NCBI GenBank assembly: GCA_002338615.1
Contig: DDIS01000177.1
Coordinates: 1 to 64,000 of the forward strand
Direction of reading: 5' to 3'
Length of the DNA stretch: 64,000 bases
Origin: Proteobacteria bacterium UBA1844
GTDB lineage: Bacteria > Pseudomonadota > Gammaproteobacteria > Steroidobacterales > Woeseiaceae
Below are positions 54,460-63,219 of this stretch, piece by piece. The notes under the pieces were generated by a model. That model had not been told where the DNA came from and searched no databases. It worked only from the letters and a program-made list of their open reading frames with translations. Each line of letters begins with the position of its first letter. The first letter of the stretch is position 1. Position numbers and translations under genes: made by a program.

Positions 54460-55638
54460 CTAGCGACCGTAATTCGAAAAGCCACCAGGCACTCCGTTCG
54501 GAGACAGAACCAGTTGCCACAACTGCAGTGTCCGGGCACGAAACGCGCCTGCGCAAGTCAGCAGGTAATATTTCCACATGCGGAAAAAGGTCTCATCGTA
54601 GCGACTTTTCAGATCGGGCCAATTGCGTTCGAAGTTCTGGTACCAGGCCATCAGAGTGCGATCGTAATATGCGCCGAAATTGTGTATATCTTCAATAACA
54701 AACAGATCTTCGAGTGCAGTGGTCAGGCGACGCAGTGATGGCAACTGGCCCGCCGGGAAAATGTAGCGCTCGATCCAGGGATCCGTCGCGCGCTCGCTGA
54801 CGTTGGTGCCGATTGAGTGCAGCAGGAACAATCCCCCGGGACGAAGGCAACGCCGCACTACACGAAACAGCTCGCGATAATTCTTTTCGCCGACATGCTC
54901 GACCATGCCGACCGAGGCAATGTGGTCGAATTTTTCATCGAGATCGCGATAGTCCTGGAGTCGAATCTCGATCGGCAACCCGGCCGTGCGCTTGCGCGCC
55001 AGGGCAAGCTGTTCTTCGGACACAGTGATCCCGGTACATTCAACACCGTAGCGCTCGGCTGCAAACTGGCACAGGCTGCCCCAGCCACAGCCGATATCCA
55101 GCAGACGTTGCCCTGGCTTGAGATCGAGTTTGCGACAGATCAGGTCGAGCTTTTTCTCCTGCGCAGCATCGAGATTGTCTACTTTGTCCCAGTAAGCGCA
55201 GCTGTACACCATGCGCTTGTCGAGCATCGCGGCAAACAGCTCATTGCCCCTGTCGTAATGCGCGGCGCCGTTCGCGAACGCGCGCGAGGGCGTCTGTGGA
55301 TTTGACAGCCAGGCGCGAATGAGCAGTGCTGCCTTGCCGGCGTGACTGAGACGGTCGTCGACACTGGCACGCAGCAAGCGATAGACACACTTATCCAGAG
55401 CATCAACGTCCCACCAGCCACGCATGTAGGCTTCGCCGGCGCCAAGCGTGCCGCGGCGCAGGATTTGGTCGAGGGCACGGTGGTCGCGAATAACGGGATC
55501 GAATTCGCGGTTGCCGTTAAGGCGTACATCGGCCGGCGCAATGAGCTTGTTCAGCGCCGCCAGGCGATGGTCGTCGGAATTCTTGTGGGTACGAGGGAAC
55601 CAATTTGTCGGGGTGGGGCCAAAATGCCGTGCAAACAT
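54460..55638 (-). CDS. cfa: Cyclopropane-fatty-acyl-phospholipid synthase (392 aa)
   Basis: Transfers a methylene from S-adenosylmethionine onto cis double bonds of membrane phospholipid acyl chains. The N-domain (about 35-110, AYMRGWWDVDALDKCVYRLL) is present. The SAM motif is LLDIGCGWGSLCQFAAERYG. Active-site residues known from E. coli are kept: Cys in YSCAYW, Glu/His in GMVEHVGEKNYR, His in LLHSIG, and the C-terminal helical part with MAWYQNFERNWPDL. Length matches E. coli Cfa. AGGAGAACTATC precedes the ATG. It is divergent from aidB. Confidence 0.96.
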   Translation of the reverse strand: MFARHFGPTPTNWFPRTHKNSDDHRLAALNKLIAPADVRLNGNREFDPVIRDHRALDQILRRGTLGAGEAYMRGWWDVDALDKCVYRLLRASVDDRLSHAGKAALLIRAWLSNPQTPSRAFANGAAHYDRGNELFAAMLDKRMVYSCAYWDKVDNLDAAQEKKLDLICRKLDLKPGQRLLDIGCGWGSLCQFAAERYGVECTGITVSEEQLALARKRTAGLPIEIRLQDYRDLDEKFDHIASVGMVEHVGEKNYRELFRVVRRCLRPGGLFLLHSIGTNVSERATDPWIERYIFPAGQLPSLRRLTTALEDLFVIEDIHNFGAYYDRTLMAWYQNFERNWPDLKSRYDETFFRMWKYYLLTCAGAFRARTLQLWQLVLSPNGVPGGFSNYGR

Positions 55639-55833
55639 GATAGTTCTCCTGCTTTTTAAGCCAGCGGTCTGTCTGGCTGCGTTCTCCTTTGGAAACCTTG
55701 AGTGCTATCGAATAACTCTTTTTAGGATACTGATTGTCTTTGCAACGTTAACGCCGGTAAAACAGTATGTAAAATTCATGGCTGCATTTCCTGCGCCGAT
55801 GTCCAAAGGCGCCTGAGATTATCCAGGCGGTAA

Positions 55834-57498
55834 ATGAAATTAATGAACAATGCTATCGATTCAGTCAATGCTGTCCTGAACCAGTCCACCCCCTTGCTCG
55901 ACGACGACCGGTACCACGCTGATCTCGCGCTCCGGGAGGCCACTGCACGTTACGGCGCAGGATGGGCGCACGATGAACTCGGCGAGGCCGGGCAACTATT
56001 TGCGAGTTCTCGACTGATGCGCCTCGCCGTGGATGCAAACCGCTTCCGCCCGGAACTCAAGCGCTTCGATGCCCAGGGACGGCGCATCGACCGGGTGGAT
56101 TTTCATCCAGCCTGGCACGAACTCCTTGGCTGCTCGATAGAGCGCGGCATCGTGTCCATGCCCTGGGACAATCCGCGTCCTGGCAGCCAGGTAGCGCGCG
56201 CCGCGCTGTTCTATCTTTACTCGCAGACAGAAACCGGTACTCAATGCCCGATTGCAATGAGCACGGGTACCATACAGGTGCTCGAACGCCTGGCCGATCA
56301 GTTGCCGGAGATCGGTGATCTGTGGTTGCCAAAGCTGAAAAGCCGCTCCTACGACGGACGGTTCATGCCCGCGCGTGACAAGAGCGGCGTCCTGTTCGGC
56401 ATGGGCATGACCGAGCGCCAGGGTGGCTCGGATGTGCGGCGCAACATCACCCGGGCTCGAGCGCTTGATGCAAGCGGTCCCGGCCGTCGCTACGCGATCA
56501 CCGGCCACAAATGGTTTTTCTCGGCGCCGATGTCTGACGCCTTCCTGATCCTGGCACAGACCAGCGCCGGCATTGCTTGCTTTCTTGTGCCAAGGTTTCT
56601 CGAGGACGGTGAGCTGAATGCACTGCACCTCGTGCGACTCAAGGACAAGCTCGGCAACCATTCGAATGCCAGCTCCGAACTGGAGTTACATGGCGCCACC
56701 GGCTACCTGCTTGGCGACGAGGGCCGCGGAATACACACCATCATTGAGATGGCTACCCATACCCGGCTCGACTGTGTCCTTGCTACGGCGGGTATGCAGC
56801 GCCGCGCTTTGTGCGTCGCCCTGAACCATGCCGGGCAACGCGAAGCCTTTGGTGCACGCCTGATCGACCAGCCCATCATGGCCGCGGTACTCGCGGAACT
56901 GGCTATCGAGTCCGAAGCGGCCACGGTGCTCGCGATGTTTCTCGCACACTGTTTTGCCGCAGAGGCCAGCGACGGCGAACGCCTCATTGGTCGCCTGTTG
57001 ACGCCGGCGGCCAAGTTTCATGTCTGCAAACGCGGCCCTCAATTTGCGGCGGAAGCGATGGAGGTACTGGGCGGCAACGGCTACATAGAGGAACTGGACC
57101 TTGCGCGCATCTACCGGGAAATGCCGCTTCTTTCTATCTGGGAGGGATCCGGAAATGTGATGTGCCTCGACGTGCTGCGCGTATTGAGCCATGAACACGA
57201 GTCGCGTGCTGTCCTGCTCGAATTTGTTCGCAAGGCGCACGGGGAGAATGCTGCTTTCGATGCATATATCGACCAGCTCGACGCTTTGTTGCAACAAGCG
57301 GAGGAAAGTGACGGCCGTCGCGTTGCGCATGCAATTACATTGGCAATACAAGGGTCACTGTTGATTCGGCATGCGCCCGCCTGCGTCGCGGATACTTTCT
57401 GTGCCACGCGCCTGTTACACGAGTTTGGCAACGCAAGCTTTGGTGTCCTGCCGCGCGGCGCACCTGTAAAAGAACTCCTGGCACGGGCCTGGCCGTGA
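55834..57498 (+). CDS. aidB: AidB-type acyl-CoA dehydrogenase (554 aa)
   Basis: Flavoprotein of the adaptive-response AidB group, which binds DNA and protects it from alkylation. It follows E. coli AidB along its whole length: DAQGRRIDRVDFHPAWHELL, FGMGMTERQGGSDVRRNIT, GHKWFFSAPMSDAFLILAQT, LKDKLGNHSNASSELELHGA, TPAAKFHVCKRGPQFAAEAM and EVLGGNGYIEELDLARIYRE followed by MPLLSIWEGSGNVMCLDVLR. The C-terminal DNA-binding-like part is conserved in length. Start ATG 55834 or the ATG three codons on. No ada gene is in the window. Confidence 0.95.
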   Translation: MKLMNNAIDSVNAVLNQSTPLLDDDRYHADLALREATARYGAGWAHDELGEAGQLFASSRLMRLAVDANRFRPELKRFDAQGRRIDRVDFHPAWHELLGCSIERGIVSMPWDNPRPGSQVARAALFYLYSQTETGTQCPIAMSTGTIQVLERLADQLPEIGDLWLPKLKSRSYDGRFMPARDKSGVLFGMGMTERQGGSDVRRNITRARALDASGPGRRYAITGHKWFFSAPMSDAFLILAQTSAGIACFLVPRFLEDGELNALHLVRLKDKLGNHSNASSELELHGATGYLLGDEGRGIHTIIEMATHTRLDCVLATAGMQRRALCVALNHAGQREAFGARLIDQPIMAAVLAELAIESEAATVLAMFLAHCFAAEASDGERLIGRLLTPAAKFHVCKRGPQFAAEAMEVLGGNGYIEELDLARIYREMPLLSIWEGSGNVMCLDVLRVLSHEHESRAVLLEFVRKAHGENAAFDAYIDQLDALLQQAEESDGRRVAHAITLAIQGSLLIRHAPACVADTFCATRLLHEFGNASFGVLPRGAPVKELLARAWP

Positions 57499-57594
57499 TC
57501 GATGCACTCTTGATCACGAACAGACTCAGTCCAGGAGAGAGGTTGGATGCATTGGCTGGTCATCACTCATGAACGCGCAACCGGAATTCAAACG

Positions 57595-58218
57595 ATGAGT
57601 AACCCCTGGCTCGAACGCTGGCGGAACGGTCACATCGGCTGGCACGAGCCGGACGGGAACCAGAATCTGCAAAAATTCTGGCGTGCCAGTGGCAAGCGCG
57701 TGCTCGTGCCGCTGTGTGGTAAATCACCGGATCTGTTGTGGCTTGCGGCGCAGGGCAACGAGGTCGTTGGTATCGAGCTCGCGGAAATTGCCGTGCAGGA
57801 CTTCTTTGCAGAGCACGACATACGTTTTGAACGCCGTGAGGGCAGGTTGGTCGAGTACCGGGCCTTGGATGCCGGCATCACTCTATATTGCGGCGACTAC
57901 TTCGAATTCGACATGCCCGGTTTCGATGCACACTACGATCGCGGTGCGCTCATCGCATTGCCGCCAGAACTCCGTGCGCGGTATGTACAACACACAAATT
58001 CACTGCTTACCGAAAATGCCGAACAGCTCGTCATCACCGTCGAGTACGACCAGGCCGTGTGCAAAGGGCCACCATTTTCGGTGAGTTCGTCGGAAGTGCT
58101 GGCTCATTGGCCGAAGCTCGGTCGTGTCGCGTCTATTGACGATATTGAAAATGCACCGCCGAAGTTTCGACAAGCGGGCCTCACCGCCATGCGGGAAGTC
58201 GTCTGGCGCACTATATAG
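57595..58218 (+). CDS. tpm: Thiopurine S-methyltransferase (207 aa)
   Basis: SAM-dependent methyltransferase of the bacterial Tpm group, which methylates thiopurines and also tellurite or selenite. The opening MSNPWLERWRNGHIGWHEPD is the family start, followed by the SAM site VLVPLCGKSPDLLWLAAQGN and VVGIELAEIAVQDFF, then YDRGALIALPPELRARYVQH and the terminal PPFSVSSSEV. ATG 57595 gives the usual length; the frame opens at 57547. It ends 14 bases from the convergent EamA gene. Confidence 0.94.
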   Translation: MSNPWLERWRNGHIGWHEPDGNQNLQKFWRASGKRVLVPLCGKSPDLLWLAAQGNEVVGIELAEIAVQDFFAEHDIRFERREGRLVEYRALDAGITLYCGDYFEFDMPGFDAHYDRGALIALPPELRARYVQHTNSLLTENAEQLVITVEYDQAVCKGPPFSVSSSEVLAHWPKLGRVASIDDIENAPPKFRQAGLTAMREVVWRTI

Positions 58219-58232
58219 GTTACCGGGCGGCA

Positions 58233-59150
58233 TTACAGTTTTGCCCGCACCCGGTCACCCGTGATACGACGAATACGGCTTTCCCGCCAGATGATCAGTA
58301 CGTTCGAAGCAATAACGATCGTCGCCCCGGCAAGCACCATTGGCAATGGCCAATCATCCCAAATGAGCCAGCCGAAGAACGTTGCCCAGACGATACCGCT
58401 GTAGTTGAAAACAGTGACGATGACGGCCGGCGCATGACTGAACGCTGTTGAGAAAAGCCACTGCGCTGCCGCTCCGGAAAGGCCAATGCCGAGCAGCAAC
58501 GGTATTTCCGCAAGCGTAGGTTTCACAAAGATGAATGGTAGCGGCAGAGCAGTGATGAGGGTGCCGATAAGAAAGAAGTAAAACGTAACGGTTTCGGGTC
58601 GTTCGTAGCGGCCGATATAGCGCAGGACTATTTGCAGGATCGCCTGCAGGAAAGCAGCGCCGAGCGCGATCGAGATGCCGAGCGCGTACAGGTGGCCGGT
58701 AGGGCGCACCATGATTAACACCCCGGCGAAGCCGACCAAAACCGCAGTCCAGCGCCACATGCCGACGCGTTCACCGAGGAAAATGATGCCAAGAATTGGT
58801 ATGAACAGTGATGACGTGAATAGCAGTGCAGTCGTGTCTGCCATCGGCATCAACGAGAAAGCCCAGAAGGTCGCTGTTAACGAAACAGTGCCAAACACCG
58901 CACGAAAAGCGATCCAGCCGCCCTTGCCATGGGTGACTGCAATATCCCGATGTCCGAATACGAAGATAGCAATGAGGAATGGCACCAGTGCAACAACATT
59001 TCGGTAAAACGAGATTTCGATGACCGAATGATTGACGCTAAGCAACTTGGCCAATGCATTCATGACCGTAAACATCAGGAAAGCGCCCAACGCTGTGGCC
59101 ATGCCGAGTACGACATGGTCTTTGTTTGCCGTTGGTTCACTGTCCGACAT
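58233..59150 (-). CDS. EamA/DMT-family transporter (305 aa)
   Basis: Inner-membrane drug/metabolite transporter. Ten hydrophobic segments fall into two EamA repeats. The first begins ALGAFLMFTVMNALAKLLSV and includes the family's ISFYRNVVALVPFL and TTALLFTSSLFIPILGIIFL. The second includes IALGAAFLQAILQIVLRYIG and IVTVFNYSGIVWATFFGWLI. The C-terminus is short and basic. Substrate unknown. It lies between tpm (convergent) and the SDR gene (divergent, 170-base gap). Confidence 0.92.
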   Translation of the reverse strand: MSDSEPTANKDHVVLGMATALGAFLMFTVMNALAKLLSVNHSVIEISFYRNVVALVPFLIAIFVFGHRDIAVTHGKGGWIAFRAVFGTVSLTATFWAFSLMPMADTTALLFTSSLFIPILGIIFLGERVGMWRWTAVLVGFAGVLIMVRPTGHLYALGISIALGAAFLQAILQIVLRYIGRYERPETVTFYFFLIGTLITALPLPFIFVKPTLAEIPLLLGIGLSGAAAQWLFSTAFSHAPAVIVTVFNYSGIVWATFFGWLIWDDWPLPMVLAGATIVIASNVLIIWRESRIRRITGDRVRAKL

Positions 59151-59320
59151 GCGGCGCTAATGTACAGGTGATCCACCTTCAGGAACAGCGATGTCGATTA
59201 GTATACGGAGAACGTTCATGGAAGCGCCGGAATCGTTTCCGGTTCGGGCACAGGCTGTTTCCGCCGTAGCGCGATTCGACTAGACTGGAGGTTCTCACGA
59301 CTCTGCGCGGATAAATCATT

Positions 59321-60256
59321 ATGAGCTTTTACAGGTTGGTATTGCTTACGCTCGTCCTGCTTTCAGAATTCACGATTGCGGCGGATTTGAGAGCCGCGGA
59401 TACACCAAAAGCCGTACTCGTCACTGGTGCCAGTAGTGGTATTGGCAAAGCAATTGCAGAGGACCTGGCATCGCGCGGTTATTTTGTCTATGCCGGCGCA
59501 CGCAAAGACGCGGATATTGCGGCACTCAGCAAGGTCCCGAATATCGAAGGCATTCGGCTCGATGTGACGATCCAGCAGGACATCGATGACGCCGTCGCGA
59601 CGATCAGCAAGGCCGGACGCGGACTCTACGGGCTGGTCAACAACGCGGGGGTCGGGTTCGTGGGAGAAGCGAGCAAGATGCGCGAGGAAGATCTGATATC
59701 CACCATGGACGTAAACGTCTACGGACCCTTTCGAATTACCAAGGCCTTCGCGCCACTCATTATCGAATCCAAAGGCCGGATCACTACCATAGGTTCCATT
59801 TCCGGCATCCTGTCGAGCCGCAGGCTGGCGGCCTACAGCATGAGCAAACACGCTATTGAAGCGTATGTCGACGCGCTTGCTACGGAGATGGCTGACTACG
59901 GTGTCGCGGTCAGCGTCATCGAGCCCGGCAATTACCAGTCGAGGATTCGTGACAAGGTACTGGAGCACGCAAGGGAGAACGGAGCGGGTGAAAAGGAACT
60001 GGCCGCTCTACAAGCCTGGGCGGACACGGACTACAAAGAGCCGGATGAAGTCGCCAATGCGGTCTATGACGCACTATCTTCGGCACATCCTAAGCATCGC
60101 TACATGGTTGTACCGAACGCTAATGAAGCTGAGATCACAATAAGGAAAGCCATGCAGGAAATGCTTGAGTTGAACGAGGATCAACCGTACAGCTACGACC
60201 GGAATGCACTGGTAAGCATGCTGGATGACATGCTGGCTGCCGATACCCCCGATTAG
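59321..60256 (+). CDS. Short-chain dehydrogenase/reductase with an N-terminal export-like segment (311 aa)
   Basis: Classical SDR. The cofactor motif is VLVTGASSGIGKAIAEDLAS, with the structural NNAG in GLVNNAGVGFVG, the catalytic Ser in IGSISGILSS and the YSMSK Tyr/Lys pair. Before it stands a hydrophobic segment with a signal-peptide look (YRLVLLTLVLLSEFTIAADL, about residues 4-24). An exported NAD(P)-dependent SDR would be odd; the segment may instead anchor the enzyme to the inner face of the membrane. The C-terminal part (200-311) is longer than minimal SDRs. It is followed after 81 bases by the CocE-type hydrolase gene on the same strand. Confidence 0.9.
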   Translation: MSFYRLVLLTLVLLSEFTIAADLRAADTPKAVLVTGASSGIGKAIAEDLASRGYFVYAGARKDADIAALSKVPNIEGIRLDVTIQQDIDDAVATISKAGRGLYGLVNNAGVGFVGEASKMREEDLISTMDVNVYGPFRITKAFAPLIIESKGRITTIGSISGILSSRRLAAYSMSKHAIEAYVDALATEMADYGVAVSVIEPGNYQSRIRDKVLEHARENGAGEKELAALQAWADTDYKEPDEVANAVYDALSSAHPKHRYMVVPNANEAEITIRKAMQEMLELNEDQPYSYDRNALVSMLDDMLAADTPD

Positions 60257-60337
60257 CCGGGGAAGCAATTCGAACAGACAGTCTGTCGCGGCGCGTGCAA
60301 GCTGGCAACAACAAAAACAAGAAGAAGGAAACTACGC

Positions 60338-62245
60338 ATGAAACGCGAGCAAAGAGTCAAGACCAAGCGTAAACAAGCAATCATATATGCATGGCTCCTG
60401 GTTGTTGTATCGCTCCTGCAGTTTGCGACTACGGCGCGCGCTGCCGATGCAATACTCGCAGACCTCGAACGAATCTCCATTTCCGACACGATGCTGATGA
60501 TGCCCATGCGCGATGGCGTGCGCCTGGCATCTGATATTTATCGGCCGAAAGACGCCAAAGGCAAAGTGCCGATTATTTTTATCAAGACGCCATACAACTT
60601 CAACAAGCTTGCCGGTGCGAGCCTGCAATGGACGTATGACGCGGTGCAGCGCGGCTATGCGGTAGTCATGCAGAACGAACGCGGGCGCTATTACTCGGAA
60701 GGTGACTGGACGTTGCTCGGCGATCCTCGCACAGACGGCTATGACGCGATGACCTGGATGGCCAATCAGCCCTGGTCGAATGGCAACGTCGGTACCCTCG
60801 GGTGCTCTTCCTCAGCCGAGTGGCAGCTGGCGCTCGCAGCGCAGCATCACCCGGCGCACAAGGCGATGGTGCCGATGTCGGCCGGCGCGGGTATCGGCAA
60901 TGTTGGCGAATTCATGGAACAGGGCAATTGGTACAAGGGTGGCGTACATCAAACTTTATTTTCAGTATGGCTTTACAGCGTGCAGCAAACGACCTACCCG
61001 CGATTTCCGGTGGGACTGCCACAAGAAGAGCTGCAGCGGCTGCGAAAGATGTATGACCTCGCACCCGACATGCCGGAGGTGGACTGGAAAAAGCAGTTGG
61101 CAAGCTTGCCAATGATTGACTGGCTGGAATCGGCCGGCGGCAACACGGGACCCTTTCGGGAAATGATAGCGCGTACCCCCGCCGACCCGGCCTGGAGCGA
61201 GGGCGGCCTGTATCATGAAAAGGAAACTATCGACATCCCCGCTTTTTGGTTCAATACCTGGTTCGATGTAAGCCAGGGCCCGAACATTGCCCTGTATTCG
61301 CATGTGCGGGAGAAGGCACCGAGCAAAGGGGCAAGAGACGGCCAGTACATGTTGATCGCGCCGACCCTGCATTGCGGCTACTACCGCATCGAGGAGCACG
61401 AAGACCTTGTGGTGGGTGAGCTCAATGTGGGCAATCCCTGGTTTTCGGTTAACGACAATATTTTCACGTTCCTCGATCACTATCTGAAAAACGAGAAAAG
61501 CGATGCCTTCAAAAAACTGCCGCGGGTGCAGTACTACACTTTGGGTGAAAACAACTGGAAAACAGACGAGGACTGGCCGCCCGCACATGCAAAAGCGAAA
61601 CGCTATTATCTTGCTTCCTCGGGAGAGGCAAACAGCTTGTTCGGCGACGGCCGGCTCGAGGACAAGCGGGTTTCAGGCGAACCCTCCGACAGCTTTCAAT
61701 ACGATCCGATGAACCCGGTGCCGGCACTTGGTGGCGGCGTTTGCTGCAATAGTGACGCGGCCAAAGGCGGCAGTTTCGATCAGCGCGGCATTGAGGCGCG
61801 GGCCGACGTCCTTGTTTATACCTCCGAGCCGCTTGGCAAGGATCTCGAGGTGACGGGCAGCATTCATCCGGTCCTGTATGTGTCATCCAGCGCGAAAGAC
61901 ACCGACTTTACGGTGAAACTGGTTGATGTGTACCCGGACGGTACCGCCTACAACGTGGACGACACCATTTTTCGCGCACGGTATCGCAACGGCTATGACA
62001 AACCGGAGATGATGCAATCAGGCGAAGTCTACGAAATCAGGCTGACGGCGATGACGACCAGTTACCTGTTTAAGGAAGGGCATCGCCTGCGCGTGGAAGT
62101 GTCCTCCAGCAAGTTTCCGCAGTACGCGCGTAATCTGAACACGGGCGGCAACAACTACGATGAGACCGAGGGCGTCGAGGCATTGAATACGGTCTGGCAC
62201 AGCGCGGAGCATCCGTCGTACATCGAGTTGTCAGTCGTGCCTTAG
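60338..62245 (+). CDS. CocE/NonD-family alpha/beta hydrolase, exported (635 aa)
   Basis: Serine hydrolase of the X-Pro dipeptidyl-peptidase/cocaine-esterase type. A basic N-terminus and a membrane segment (AWLLVVVSLLQFATTARAAD) indicate export. The hydrolase core has LMMPMRDGVRLASDIYRP, NERGRYYSEGDW, DGYDAMTWMANQPWSNGNVG and the nucleophile Ser in LGCSSSAEWQ. The catalytic His is probably in APTLHCGYY. The C-terminal jelly-roll PepX-C domain (about 490-630) has DTDFTVKLVDVYPDGTAYNV and GHRLRVEVSSSKFPQYARNL. AAGGAA lies before the ATG. The natural ester or amide substrate is unknown. Confidence 0.93.
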   Translation: MKREQRVKTKRKQAIIYAWLLVVVSLLQFATTARAADAILADLERISISDTMLMMPMRDGVRLASDIYRPKDAKGKVPIIFIKTPYNFNKLAGASLQWTYDAVQRGYAVVMQNERGRYYSEGDWTLLGDPRTDGYDAMTWMANQPWSNGNVGTLGCSSSAEWQLALAAQHHPAHKAMVPMSAGAGIGNVGEFMEQGNWYKGGVHQTLFSVWLYSVQQTTYPRFPVGLPQEELQRLRKMYDLAPDMPEVDWKKQLASLPMIDWLESAGGNTGPFREMIARTPADPAWSEGGLYHEKETIDIPAFWFNTWFDVSQGPNIALYSHVREKAPSKGARDGQYMLIAPTLHCGYYRIEEHEDLVVGELNVGNPWFSVNDNIFTFLDHYLKNEKSDAFKKLPRVQYYTLGENNWKTDEDWPPAHAKAKRYYLASSGEANSLFGDGRLEDKRVSGEPSDSFQYDPMNPVPALGGGVCCNSDAAKGGSFDQRGIEARADVLVYTSEPLGKDLEVTGSIHPVLYVSSSAKDTDFTVKLVDVYPDGTAYNVDDTIFRARYRNGYDKPEMMQSGEVYEIRLTAMTTSYLFKEGHRLRVEVSSSKFPQYARNLNTGGNNYDETEGVEALNTVWHSAEHPSYIELSVVP

Positions 62246-62278
62246 CAGCAGACTTTGTGCGTAAACGAGGACGGTTGA

Positions 62279-63121
62279 CTATTCGTCCGCCCACTGCTCG
62301 ACAAGAAACGAAGCGCTGGCGTCGAGTGCCAGCGCTTCGGCCAGCCAGGGTAGCGCAAGCGACATTTCCTCGCGCAAAGTCCACGGCGGGTTGATGACAA
62401 TAACGCCGCAGCCGTACATGCCGGACTGAGGGCTGCGTGCGGCGACCCGAAGGGCCAGGTGCAATACCTTGCGCACGCCTGTTTCCGCAAACAGTTTCTC
62501 GATTGTCCCGGGCTGATGTTCATTCAGAACCGGATACCACAGTGCATAAACGCCGGTTGCAAAGCGGCGATGCATCGCTGCAATCGACGAAACTGCGGTT
62601 TCGTATTCGCCGCGCAGCTCGTATGACGGATCCATGAAAATCAGGCCGCGGCGTTCCCGTGGTGGGAGCAGGCTTTGGGCGAACTGATAGCCGTTTTCCT
62701 GGTAACAATGCGCGCGGCGATCCGTCGCAAATTGTGTTTCCAGGAGCGAGATATCACTACCGTGCAACTCACACAGCATCATACGATCAGCCGGCCGCAG
62801 TATTTGTGCGGCGAACCAGGGTGAACCCGGATAGAGCTTGAGTTCACTGCCGATGTTAAGGCGCCGCACAAGCCCCAGGTAATCGGCGACCGGCGCCGGC
62901 GCATCGGTGGCCTGCCACAAGCGAGCTATGCCCTCATTGTGTTCCGCATTCTTGCGCGCATACGTGGAATCGAGTTTATACATCCCGGCCCCTGCATGCG
63001 TATCGACATAGCAGAGCGCTGCATCCTTCTTTGCGAGGTAGCGCAGTATTGCTGTGAGCACAACATGCTTCATCACGTCGGCAAAGTTGCCTGCATGATA
63101 GGCATGACGGTAGCTAAGCAA
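62279..63121 (-). CDS. rlmJ: 23S rRNA (adenine-N6) methyltransferase RlmJ (280 aa)
   Basis: Methylates A2030 of 23S rRNA. It aligns with E. coli RlmJ from the first residue: MLSYRHAYHAGNFADVMKHV, YVDTHAGAGMYKLDS, HNEGIARLW, YPGSPWFAAQILRPADRMML, RFATGVYALWYPVLN and GVIVINPPWTL. The N6-methyltransferase motif IV, DPPY in E. coli, reads DPSY here (GLIFMDPSYELRGEY; codon TCA, near 62624). That Ser is unusual in a motif that contacts the target adenine. Convergent with the CocE-type gene, 33 bases apart. Confidence 0.96.
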   Translation of the reverse strand: MLSYRHAYHAGNFADVMKHVVLTAILRYLAKKDAALCYVDTHAGAGMYKLDSTYARKNAEHNEGIARLWQATDAPAPVADYLGLVRRLNIGSELKLYPGSPWFAAQILRPADRMMLCELHGSDISLLETQFATDRRAHCYQENGYQFAQSLLPPRERRGLIFMDPSYELRGEYETAVSSIAAMHRRFATGVYALWYPVLNEHQPGTIEKLFAETGVRKVLHLALRVAARSPQSGMYGCGVIVINPPWTLREEMSLALPWLAEALALDASASFLVEQWADE

Positions 63122-63219
63122 GATCCACCTCGCTATTTCTCACGCAAAACACGGCCCTCATGGATCAGCGTGGAAGTTGATGATGCAATTCGGGATAGGC
63201 AAGCGGAAATGTTGGGCAG

